Shown: positions 1 to 6,165, numbered from the stretch's first letter. The stretch is 6,165 nucleotides of DNA from Candidatus Saccharimonadota bacterium (GCA_007132685.1 SLOC01000054.1:1-6165), one strand, 5' to 3'. The notes: generated from the letters alone by a model not told the origin. Numbers and translations: made by a program.

Positions 1-294
1 CTAGAAGAGCTTGACATTCGCTGGTTGCTTAACCCGCGAAACAACGAGGCGTTATTACAAGCAGCAGCCAGTCATATCGAGATGGATTTGGCGATGAATC
101 ATGCAATTCCTTTCTTTCGGCAACTCAGAAATGTATCAGTAGACGATGTCGCTACCTATACACTACGTGATATTGACGGACAGAATTTGCTATCAAGCTA
201 CAGGACGCCTACTGGAATGTCTGCGCTTATTCCGGCAAGCGGTATTGAATCGTACCAAGAAATACGTTCAGCAATTGCCGAAATACATCGCTGA
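1..294 (+). CDS. C-terminal part of a probable LytR-CpsA-Psr (LCP) family envelope protein (5' end outside window)
   Basis: The frame is open from the first base, so the 97 residues seen are the tail of a longer protein; the TTG at 25 is an internal Leu codon, not a start. The segment runs from a predicted helical part (about residues 12-45) through DVATYTLRD (about 58-66) to ALIPASGIESYQEIRSAI near the end. This pattern, with a short helix, a TYTL-like strand, a Gly/Ser turn, then a 'LIP..GI..Y..I' ending, resembles the extreme C-terminus of LCP proteins, which attach glycopolymers to peptidoglycan at the outer face of the membrane. The catalytic LCP core is not in the window, so the family call is an inference. 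The gene ends in two consecutive TGA codons (292-297). A short unrelated extracellular domain is the main alternative. Confidence 0.55.
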   Translation, partial: LEELDIRWLLNPRNNEALLQAAASHIEMDLAMNHAIPFFRQLRNVSVDDVATYTLRDIDGQNLLSSYRTPTGMSALIPASGIESYQEIRSAIAEIHR

Positions 295-301
295 TGAATA
301 T

Positions 302-309
302 GCTATAGT
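302..309 (+). promoter_or_regulatory. Candidate extended -10 promoter for the membrane-protein gene
   Basis: TGCTATAG plus the following T at 310-adjacent sequence gives TG-N-TATAGT, an extended -10 element with five of six matches to TATAAT. No good -35 hexamer lies 15-19 bases upstream, which is tolerable for an extended -10. Initiation would fall near 316, leaving a leader of about 35 bases that contains the ribosome binding site at 341-347. The element sits just after the double stop of the upstream gene. Confidence 0.4.
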
Positions 310-340
310 TGTAAACATAAGCATTTAAAAACCAAGCAAA

Positions 341-347
341 AAGGAAG
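341..347 (+). promoter_or_regulatory. Shine-Dalgarno site fixing the start of the membrane-protein gene
   Basis: AAGGAAG lies just before the ATG at 351, with the AGGA core five bases from the start codon. It is the only clear Shine-Dalgarno sequence before any gene start in this window, and it supports 351 as the true start. Confidence 0.65.
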
Positions 348-350
348 ACT

Positions 351-1019
351 ATGGATTTGCATACGATACTAGTCACACTGCATCTTATTGGATTTGCCTT
401 TGGTGTAGGTGGCGCGACAGTTAGTGATGTCGTGTTTCTCAAGTCGATTAAAAACGGTACGGTATCAAAAGACCAGTTCGAGCTTATTAAGACGGTTTCG
501 ACGGTCGTTTGGGCCAGCGTTGTATTACTGTTAGTGACCGGAACGACGCTTATGGCTTTGCAGCAGTATGAGATTGGCGAAGTGCCACGATTTGGTTGGA
601 GTTTTTTCCAGCTTAAACTCGTCGCATTCTTTGCAGCTGTGTTGAACGGTATCGTATTTCATTTCCTTGTCTTCCCTTCTATCAAGAAATCAGTCGGTAA
701 ATCTTTCCGTACTAAACAGATGAAGCGCAAGTACCCACTTTTTGCATTTACAGGTGGCGTGTCGGTCGTTTCATGGTATACCGCATTTCTGATGGTAGCG
801 CTAGGTAGTTTTTTCATACAATTTCCGTTCTCCTGGCTACTTGGCGGGTACCTAGCGGCGGTAGTTGGTGCAGCAATTGGCGCTTATAGTGTGATATGGA
901 TGTATGGCAATGATTACGGTGATATCGTAGACCGCGGGAAGAATTTAATCATCCGGCTGACTTTGCTTGCTTTCCTCTTTTTCTTCCTTATTGCATTGTA
1001 TATTTTGTTTTTCACTTAA
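351..1019 (+). CDS. Unassigned six-helix integral membrane protein
   Basis: The 222-residue product is almost entirely hydrophobic, with predicted membrane segments near 6-30, 47-69, 84-109, 131-153, 160-184 and 198-221. Three loops are basic or polar: 31-46, the strongly basic 111-128 (KKSVGKSFRTKQMKRK), and 185-197. Positive-inside then puts both termini outside. The first helix holds a Gly-rich stretch, LHLIGFAFGVGGATVSD (10-26), with His11; the third holds Lys89 and His104. The His-then-Gly helix resembles small membrane proteins of the CopD/DUF2269 type, but I cannot assign a family. His11 lies near the outer face and His104 near the inner face, so they are unlikely to ligate one heme together. 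A clear ribosome binding site (341-347) supports the start. The gene ends in tandem stops TAA-TAG (1017-1022). It precedes an FAD oxidoreductase by 47 bases, so a redox role is conceivable but unproven. Confidence 0.85.
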   Translation: MDLHTILVTLHLIGFAFGVGGATVSDVVFLKSIKNGTVSKDQFELIKTVSTVVWASVVLLLVTGTTLMALQQYEIGEVPRFGWSFFQLKLVAFFAAVLNGIVFHFLVFPSIKKSVGKSFRTKQMKRKYPLFAFTGGVSVVSWYTAFLMVALGSFFIQFPFSWLLGGYLAAVVGAAIGAYSVIWMYGNDYGDIVDRGKNLIIRLTLLAFLFFFLIALYILFFT

Positions 1020-1066
1020 TAGATATAAGTTGTAATTGGCAATAAAACGCATTACGCTAAAGGTAA

Positions 1067-2719
1067 ATGAAAGAGCTCAAAACAACACTGGATAGTATTC
1101 TAAAAGGCGAAGTATATCAAGATGACGACACGCTAGAGTTCTATAGTCACGATGCTAGTATGTTGGAGATGCGACCAGATGCAGTTGTACACCCCAAGGA
1201 CAGTGCTGACGTGCAAGAGCTGGTTAAATTCGTTGCTCGCGAAAAGCTAAAACATCCCGACCTCTCACTTACGGCACGGAGCGGTGGTACTTGCATGTCA
1301 GGTGGAGCAATTAATGACTCGATTATTGTAGATTTTGGCAAGCACTTCACTGAAATAGCTGAAGTTTCCAGTGAGTCTGCACGAGTGCAACCAGGAGTGT
1401 ACTATCGTGATTTTGAGCCGAAGACACTCGAGCACGGCGCAATTATGCCCAGCTATCCTGCCTCTCGTGAGCTTTGCATGGTTGGGGGTATGGTTAACAA
1501 TAACGCTGGCGGTGAGAAATCATTACAGCACGGCAAGACCGAGGAATTTGTACAGGAGCTACAGGTCGTATTTGCTGACGGCAAAGAGTACACCGTACGA
1601 CCACTTAATAAAGAAGAGCTTGATAAAAAGATGGCACAAGATGACTTCGAGGGGCATCTCTACAAGCAAGTGTATGATTTGATAGAAGCAAACTACGACA
1701 ACATCAAGGCTGCCCAACCTAATGTCAGCAAAGATTCAACTGGGTATCATCTTTGGCGGGTCTGGGATAGAGAGACGGGTATTTTTGACCTTACGCAGCT
1801 TATCGTTGGCGCTCAAGGGACACTTGGCTTTGTTACCGACATTAAATTCCGACTGGTTCCGGCACCGAAGCACTCAGGTACGCTCGTCATGTTTTTGCGA
1901 AAGACCGATGATCTTGGCGATATCATTAACGATGTCCTCAAGCATGACCCCGCTACATTCGAAGGGTTTGATAATTATACCCTGATGCTCAGCTTTAAGC
2001 TTTTCTTTTACTTTCGAAAGACCTTAGGGTGGGCTGGCATGATCAAACTAGGGATTCAATTATTGCCAGATGCACTACTGCTATTCCGTGGCATCCCGAA
2101 GATGGTGCTGCTAATTGAATTTAACGGCGATACACCTGATGAGGTAGCTGAAAAAGTCCATACAATGCGTGAGGCGCTTCGACCATACGGGCACGAAGCC
2201 TTGTTTGAAGAAGATGAAACTGAAGCCAAGGCTAAAAAGTTTTGGATTATGCGACGCGAGAGCTTCAACTTACTTCGCAAGAAGGTCAAAGACAAGCACA
2301 CCGCACCATTTATCGACGACCTAGTGGTGCCGCCGGAGCACTTGCCTAAGTTTTTGCCGGAAGTGAGAGAGATAATGAAGAAATATAATCTCTTAGCGAC
2401 TATAGCTGGACATATGGGAGATGGGAATTTCCATATCATTCCGCTGATGGAGATAGAAAAGCAAGAAGAGAGAGACAAGCTTGAACCTGCCATGAAGGAG
2501 GTAAACAACCTCGTGCTTGAGTATGGTGGGTCGCTATCTGGGGAGCACAATGATGGCATGATTCGTGGCCCCTGGCTCGAAGCTATGTACGGCGAAGAAA
2601 TTTTTGGGATTTTTAAGCAAGTCAAAGGCATCTTTGATCCGCAAAACATTTTCAACCCACATAAAAAAACGGATGCTGACTGGGACTTTACATTCAAGCA
2701 CGTTCGGGAACATTTTTAA
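1067..2719 (+). CDS. FAD-binding oxidoreductase, GlcD / D-2-hydroxyacid dehydrogenase type, without Fe-S domain
   Basis: The 550-residue protein has the two-domain layout of flavin dehydrogenases that oxidise D-2-hydroxyacids such as D-lactate, glycolate or D-2-hydroxyglutarate. The FAD-binding (FAD_binding_4/PCMH) half runs to about 268. It contains the pyrophosphate loop RSGGTCMSGG (71-80), VQPG (107-110), the SYPAS...GGMVNNNAGG region (129-149) and LIVGAQGTLGFVTDIKF (245-261). The C-terminal FAD-oxidase half has GHMGDGNFH (448-456), SGEHNDG (491-497) and DPQNIFNPHK (524-533). By analogy with D-2-hydroxyglutarate dehydrogenase, His449, His456 and Glu493 would bind the metal and His494 would act on the substrate. 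The usual GEHG glycine is Asn495 here. The protein ends soon after NPHK, so the cysteine-rich domain of longer YdiJ-like relatives is absent. Residues 307-348 are hydrophobic and basic and may touch the membrane. An in-frame TAA (1064-1066) just before the ATG fixes the start; the Shine-Dalgarno is weak (AAAGG). Substrate and electron acceptor are not readable from sequence. Confidence 0.93.
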   Translation: MKELKTTLDSILKGEVYQDDDTLEFYSHDASMLEMRPDAVVHPKDSADVQELVKFVAREKLKHPDLSLTARSGGTCMSGGAINDSIIVDFGKHFTEIAEVSSESARVQPGVYYRDFEPKTLEHGAIMPSYPASRELCMVGGMVNNNAGGEKSLQHGKTEEFVQELQVVFADGKEYTVRPLNKEELDKKMAQDDFEGHLYKQVYDLIEANYDNIKAAQPNVSKDSTGYHLWRVWDRETGIFDLTQLIVGAQGTLGFVTDIKFRLVPAPKHSGTLVMFLRKTDDLGDIINDVLKHDPATFEGFDNYTLMLSFKLFFYFRKTLGWAGMIKLGIQLLPDALLLFRGIPKMVLLIEFNGDTPDEVAEKVHTMREALRPYGHEALFEEDETEAKAKKFWIMRRESFNLLRKKVKDKHTAPFIDDLVVPPEHLPKFLPEVREIMKKYNLLATIAGHMGDGNFHIIPLMEIEKQEERDKLEPAMKEVNNLVLEYGGSLSGEHNDGMIRGPWLEAMYGEEIFGIFKQVKGIFDPQNIFNPHKKTDADWDFTFKHVREHF

Positions 2720-2733
2720 TTCCTCCGTAGGGG

Positions 2734-2742
2734 TGATACACT
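2734..2742 (+). promoter_or_regulatory. Candidate extended -10 promoter for the P-type ATPase gene
   Basis: TGATACACT fits TG-N-TACACT, an extended -10 with four of six matches to TATAAT and no convincing -35. Initiation would be near 2749, giving a leader of about 20 bases. The A-rich run at 2754-2762 just before the start offers another, weaker -10. This is motif evidence only; the ATPase could equally be read from upstream. Confidence 0.3.
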
Positions 2743-2769
2743 AAATCATAAGCGATAAAAATTACACGT

Positions 2770-5295
2770 ATGAAACCGTTTTATAACCAAACGACCGATG
2801 AATTACTGCAGTCACTTGATACTAGCAACCAAGGTTTAACCAAGGTAGCTGCTTCAGAGCGTCTAGAGGAGTATGGCCCCAATTCACTTGAAGTAAAGGG
2901 AGAGCCGCTCTGGCGAAAGCTCATCGAGCCATTTAGAAGCATCTTTATGCTCATTCTATTTCTGGCAGCAGGTATTAGCTACGGAACTGGCGAAACGCTA
3001 GATGGCAACATCATATTGGTCATTATCGGTATCACTGCCATTATTTATTATGTTCAGCGCTTCTCGACCGAACGAGTGCTTAAATCTTTAAAGAAGTACG
3101 AGGCAGCCAGTGTTGAAGTGTGGCGGGATGGCAAATCCATGGAGGTTCCGACAGAAGACCTTGTGCCTGGAGATGTCATTCGACTGTATGAGGGGCAAAA
3201 AGTTCCGGCTGACGCCCGAGTGATAGAGGCCGACAACGTCCGTTGCGACGAAGCACTCCTTACTGGTGAGTCCGCTCCTGTAAGCAAGCATATTGAAGCG
3301 CTTGATGGCGAAAAAGCAGTATACGAACAGCATAATCTCGTATTTTCTGGGTCGTTTTTGGTTTCTGGTGAAGCCACGGCAGTAGTCACCAAGACTGGTA
3401 ACCAGACTGAGTTTGGTAAAATTGCCGTACTTTCGAGCGAACGAGAGCGTAGCTCTCCCGTACAAGAAAAGATAGACAAATTAATCGAGCAAATAGTTGC
3501 TGTCGTGGCAATCCTTGCCGCCCTACTGCTTGTCGTAAGTATTTATAGAGACATGGACTTGGCCGAGGCGTTCCACTTCATCATCGCTTTGTCCGTATCT
3601 GTTATACCTGAAGGACTGCCGGTTGCCATATCGGTAGTTCTTGTATTTGGTATGCGGCGGATGGCTCGACGCAAGGCACTTGTTCGCAACATGTCAGCAA
3701 TCGAAAACATCGGCCTGATTACCACTATTGCCAGTGACAAGACGGGTACACTTACGAAGAATCTGCTGGAGGTCTCTCAAGTCTGGCATCTCGACGGCGA
3801 AGAGCACCCAAAAGAGACTGCTGAAGTACTTCTTTTGAGCGCCAACCAAAAAGAAGGCATATCGCATGATCCGCTTGATACGGCATTTACGCTCTATGCA
3901 GAAAAGCAACACGCCAAAATTGACGGCTACGAGCACGAAGTGTCACTACCATTCGACCAAGTGTTGGCTATGAGCGGCAATATTTGGAAAAAAGGCGGTA
4001 AGCACACTGTCTATATAAAGGGCTCTCCGGAAAAGCTTATCCAGAACTCCACTTTATCTAAAGATGATACGAAGAAGGCTCAAGAGCAGCTAAAAGAGCT
4101 TACTTCCCAAGGTCTTCGTGTGATTGCCTTGGCCAAGGTTGAGAATAAAAAAGTTAAGGAGCTTGCTGAACTCGAGCACGAAAAACTCGAGTTTGTTGCG
4201 TTGTTGGCAGTAGCGGATGAGCTCCGACCGGAAGCCAAAGCATCTATTAGGGCTGCACAATCTGCTGGCGTGACCGTGCGAATGATTACTGGTGACCACT
4301 TTGAGACGGCTTATAGTATCGGTAAACAGCTTGGTTTGTGCGAAGACCGTGACCAAGTATTTGATAGCCGGCAAATCAAGGACATGACGGACGAAGAGCT
4401 ATCAGAAACCGTTGCTAAGTCACGAGTATTCGCCCGTGTTATACCAGAGCACAAACACCGGATTCTCTCTGTACTTAAAGAACACGATATTACTGCCATG
4501 ACGGGTGACGGCGTGAATGACGTTCCAGCGTTAACCAATGCACACATTGGTCTGGCTATGGGCAGTGGTTCGCAAATTGCTCAAGACGCTGGTGATATCA
4601 TCTTGCTGGATAACAATTTCAAAAGTATCGTAGCCGCACTAGAAGAAGGTCGCAAGATATTTGATAACATCCGCCGTATGCTGTTCTTCCTCCTTACCAC
4701 GAGTACTGGTGAAGCATTGACGTTTTTGAGCGCGTTATTGCTCGGGATGCCGCTACCAGTACTGCCAGTGCAGATTCTATGGATTAACCTTGTCACTGAC
4801 ACGGCCATGGTGATTCCGCTTGGTCTGGAGCCTGGAGAGAGCGACATCATGAAGCGCAAACCCCGCAGTCCAAAACGACCGATTTTAGGTATCACCGTAA
4901 TCAGTTCAATGGTTGCAGTTGGACTGACGATGGCCATTGTCACGCTTAGCCTGTTTGCCTACTATAACCAATACTACAGCGAAGAGTATGCCCGAAGTGT
5001 GGCCTTTAGTGCATTGGTGGTTATGCAGTGGGCGCACGCGTTTAACGCCCGTAGTTTGTGGCAATCGATTTTTGTCCGTATCCGGGTAATGAGCAAGGCC
5101 TTTTACGTCGGGCTGGGCATTGCATTCACCGTACATATGATGGCGATGTACGGGCCGTTCCAAGGACTATTGTCGCTCGAGCCGATTAGCCTTCTGCACT
5201 TCCTTGAAACAACTGGTATAGCTGTTCTGGCAGTGATATTAGCTGGTGAGCTTAATAAGCTGGTTATCCGTAAGCTTGACGCCAACGTCCGCTAG
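2770..5295 (+). CDS. P2-type cation-transporting ATPase, probably Ca2+-pump-like
   Basis: This 841-residue membrane pump is complete. Domains in order: cation-ATPase N-terminal region (3-70); helices M1-M2 (about 54-96); actuator domain with LTGES (164-168); M3-M4 (238-296) with PEGLP (280-284); phosphorylation motif DKTGTLT with acceptor Asp323; a short nucleotide-binding domain with Phe395, KGSPE (417-421) and Arg450; DELRPEA (483-489); ITGD (507-510); TGDGVND (578-584); and M5-M10 (634-835). PEGLP, Glu648 in M5 and NLVTD (673-677) in M6 match Ca2+-pump ligands of the SERCA/PMCA group and exclude P1B heavy-metal pumps and P3A proton pumps. Compared with SERCA, the M5 Asn (768) is Ser645 and the M8 Glu (908) is Gln753, which points to a single ion site as in PMCA. 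Export of Ca2+ (possibly Mn2+) from the cytoplasm at the expense of ATP is inferred. An in-frame TAA at 2749-2751 supports the ATG at 2770. No Shine-Dalgarno precedes it. Confidence 0.96.
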   Translation: MKPFYNQTTDELLQSLDTSNQGLTKVAASERLEEYGPNSLEVKGEPLWRKLIEPFRSIFMLILFLAAGISYGTGETLDGNIILVIIGITAIIYYVQRFSTERVLKSLKKYEAASVEVWRDGKSMEVPTEDLVPGDVIRLYEGQKVPADARVIEADNVRCDEALLTGESAPVSKHIEALDGEKAVYEQHNLVFSGSFLVSGEATAVVTKTGNQTEFGKIAVLSSERERSSPVQEKIDKLIEQIVAVVAILAALLLVVSIYRDMDLAEAFHFIIALSVSVIPEGLPVAISVVLVFGMRRMARRKALVRNMSAIENIGLITTIASDKTGTLTKNLLEVSQVWHLDGEEHPKETAEVLLLSANQKEGISHDPLDTAFTLYAEKQHAKIDGYEHEVSLPFDQVLAMSGNIWKKGGKHTVYIKGSPEKLIQNSTLSKDDTKKAQEQLKELTSQGLRVIALAKVENKKVKELAELEHEKLEFVALLAVADELRPEAKASIRAAQSAGVTVRMITGDHFETAYSIGKQLGLCEDRDQVFDSRQIKDMTDEELSETVAKSRVFARVIPEHKHRILSVLKEHDITAMTGDGVNDVPALTNAHIGLAMGSGSQIAQDAGDIILLDNNFKSIVAALEEGRKIFDNIRRMLFFLLTTSTGEALTFLSALLLGMPLPVLPVQILWINLVTDTAMVIPLGLEPGESDIMKRKPRSPKRPILGITVISSMVAVGLTMAIVTLSLFAYYNQYYSEEYARSVAFSALVVMQWAHAFNARSLWQSIFVRIRVMSKAFYVGLGIAFTVHMMAMYGPFQGLLSLEPISLLHFLETTGIAVLAVILAGELNKLVIRKLDANVR

Positions 5296-5306
5296 CGTCG
5301 TATACT
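5276..5306 (+). promoter_or_regulatory. Candidate sigma70-type promoter for the DUF218 gene, inside the ATPase 3' end
   Basis: TTGACG (5276-5281; five of six matches to the -35 consensus) and TATACT (5301-5306; five of six to the -10) are separated by 19 bases, slightly longer than ideal. Initiation would be near 5313, about 18 bases before the ATG at 5331. The -35 lies over the last codons of the ATPase. A second -10-like sequence, TACAAT at 5316-5321, would start transcription almost at the start codon and give a near-leaderless message. Confidence 0.45.
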
Positions 5307-5330
5307 CACTTCAAGTACAATACTCGTGTT

Positions 5331-5981
5331 ATGAGTACTTCATTCAAACGAAAGGTGTTGTTGCGCTACAGCGTACTACTTATTGCCGCAGTTGGTATGA
5401 CTTTCTTAGTAGTACTTCTCTCTCACCTCCGGGTTGAGTCATATAGTGCTTACACTCGCGATCTATCAACCATTACAGATAAAGAACACAACGTTGCCAT
5501 AGTATTTGGTAGCGCCGTAGATGATATCGCGAAAGAGCCCCGACCTGTGGTACGTGATCGTTTGCTTGCAGCGCTAGAACTGTATGATAACGGCGCAGTT
5601 GATAGAATCGTTGTTTCGGGGTATGAAGACGAGATAAATCAGGATTATAACGAGCCAGACGTTATGCGCCGCTTTCTTGTCGCGCAAGGCGTAAATACAA
5701 CTGATATCACCGAAGACAATCAAGGCGATAGCTCCTACGATACGTGTAAAAACGTCAAACAGGAATTATCGATTAATCGAGCCGTGCTTGTTACCCAGCC
5801 GACTCATATGAGTCGTGCGCTGTATCTGTGCCGCAATATGAACATAGACGCTGTAGGCTATACGGCGGAACAGACGCCGTCACGCCGTTGGCTTATTACT
5901 CAGACGACTAGAGAAGCATTTGGTAACGTCAAGGCAGTGTTTGATATCCACGTACGCTATAGTTTCTTTGACGGGCGCTAA
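5331..5981 (+). CDS. Membrane-anchored DUF218 (SanA/YdcF/ElyC-like) protein
   Basis: The 216-residue protein begins with a basic stretch (Lys7, Arg8, Lys9, Arg12) and one membrane helix (about 13-31), then a soluble DUF218 domain that should face outward. Family landmarks are the strand NVAIVFGSAV (54-63), Arg71 with DRLLAALELYDNG (76-88), VSG (95-97), YNEPDVM (106-112), the acidic-Gly loop ending SSYDTCKN (134-141), and TQPTHMSRALYLCR (155-168). The C-terminal RRWLITQTTREAF...VKAVFD pattern (185-205) resembles SanA, a protein linked in enteric bacteria to envelope barrier function and vancomycin exclusion. It is a little shorter than Escherichia coli SanA. The biochemical activity of DUF218 proteins is not well defined, so a cell-envelope role is inferred. 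There is no Shine-Dalgarno before the ATG, but no other ATG, GTG or TTG lies in frame in the preceding spacer. The stop is one base from the opposing gene's stop. Confidence 0.9.
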   Translation: MSTSFKRKVLLRYSVLLIAAVGMTFLVVLLSHLRVESYSAYTRDLSTITDKEHNVAIVFGSAVDDIAKEPRPVVRDRLLAALELYDNGAVDRIVVSGYEDEINQDYNEPDVMRRFLVAQGVNTTDITEDNQGDSSYDTCKNVKQELSINRAVLVTQPTHMSRALYLCRNMNIDAVGYTAEQTPSRRWLITQTTREAFGNVKAVFDIHVRYSFFDGR

Positions 5982-5982
5982 T

Positions 5983-6165
5983 CTACCGAAGCAGCAGGTA
6001 GGCGCCATACGCTGCTCCGACAAGAAGCGCTAGGCCAACCACTACGATAATAATAAATGCCGGATTCTTCTTTTTTAACTCTTGCTTCAACGTGTTCTGG
6101 GATTCTGAGGTGTAATTCGTAGGCGAATTGGTTCGCTCTTGCTGATACTGGGGCGCGATAACTTC
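5983..6165 (-). CDS. C-terminal part of an unrecognised protein ending in one membrane helix (5' end outside window)
   Basis: Read leftward from the right edge, the frame is open for 60 codons to a TAG at 5983-5985. The first 24 visible residues are rich in Gln, Asn, Thr and Ser. A basic stretch KQELKKKNP (27-35) follows, then a typical membrane helix at about 36-59 (AFIIIVVVGLALLVGA and on) and a final Arg. The lysines next to the helix suggest the polar part is cytoplasmic and the C-terminus outside, as in a tail-anchored protein; it may instead be the last helix of a multi-pass one. Another frame on this strand also stays open here, but its product has no protein-like hydrophobic pattern. 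The gene converges on the DUF218 gene with a single base between stops. I do not recognise a family. Confidence 0.62.
   Translation of the reverse strand, partial: EVIAPQYQQERTNSPTNYTSESQNTLKQELKKKNPAFIIIVVVGLALLVGAAYGAYLLLR

Noticed and set aside
25..294. A complete 89-residue gene starting at TTG 25
   Set aside because: The frame is open to the window edge, no ribosome binding site precedes the TTG, and the sequence resembles the end of a longer protein.
351..1019. Bis-His heme-binding cytochrome b assignment for the membrane protein
   Set aside because: Predicted topology puts His11 near the outer face and His104 near the inner face, and no other histidine lies at a matching depth in a second helix.
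1024..1029. TATAAG as a -10 element for the FAD oxidoreductase gene
   Set aside because: The hexamer matches five of six bases but has no -35 at acceptable spacing and no TG extension. In AT-rich spacer sequence this is weak evidence.
2056..2697. A 213-codon open frame on the minus strand
   Set aside because: It lies wholly opposite the C-terminal half of the FAD oxidoreductase, whose conserved motifs explain the sequence. The antisense product is Ser-rich and shows no recognisable domain.
2722..2733. CCTC/GGGG short hairpin after the FAD gene as a terminator
   Set aside because: The stem is only four pairs including a G-U pair, and no T-run follows.
3054..3479. Overlapping minus-strand open frames of 125-141 codons
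   Set aside because: They are opposite the actuator domain of the ATPase, which has canonical motifs. Two such shadow frames in the same place are expected by chance.
5990..6016. AGCAGC / GCTGCT inverted repeat near the convergent stops as a bidirectional terminator
   Set aside because: The 6-base arms are 15 bases apart with no T-run on either side, and the repeat lies inside the membrane-helix codons of the minus-strand gene.

Overview
The window carries five genes on the plus strand. At the right edge a sixth, partial gene runs the other way. Bases 292-294 and 295-297 are two consecutive in-frame TGA codons ending the first gene. TGA therefore appears to be a true stop, and the code looks like the standard bacterial one. 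Compact genes, short spacers and protein sequences that match their families only moderately suggest a Patescibacteria/CPR-type bacterium, perhaps Saccharibacteria. That placement is an impression from protein style; no rRNA or other marker is present.

Layout: (1) 1-294 is the C-terminal end of a probable LytR-CpsA-Psr (LCP) cell-envelope protein. (2) 351-1019 is an unassigned six-helix membrane protein. (3) 1067-2719 is an FAD-binding oxidoreductase of the GlcD / D-lactate / D-2-hydroxyglutarate dehydrogenase type, without an iron-sulfur domain. (4) 2770-5295 is a P2-type cation-pumping ATPase, most like Ca2+ pumps. (5) 5331-5981 is a membrane-anchored DUF218 (SanA/YdcF-like) protein. (6) 5983-6165, minus strand, is the C-terminal end of a protein finishing in one membrane helix. 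Its stop codon lies one base from that of gene 5.

All six products except the FAD enzyme are probably membrane-bound or envelope proteins, and the FAD enzyme has a hydrophobic, basic insert that could dock it to the membrane. Spacers between the plus-strand genes are 56, 47, 50 and 35 bases, so co-transcription is possible. Candidate promoters were nevertheless seen before genes 2, 4 and 5. No convincing intrinsic terminator was found. I saw no RNA gene, CRISPR array, insertion sequence or obvious horizontally acquired block. No unmistakably new system is visible. The points most worth a second look are the pairing of the membrane protein with the FAD enzyme, the ion-site residues of the pump, and the convergent gene at the right edge.
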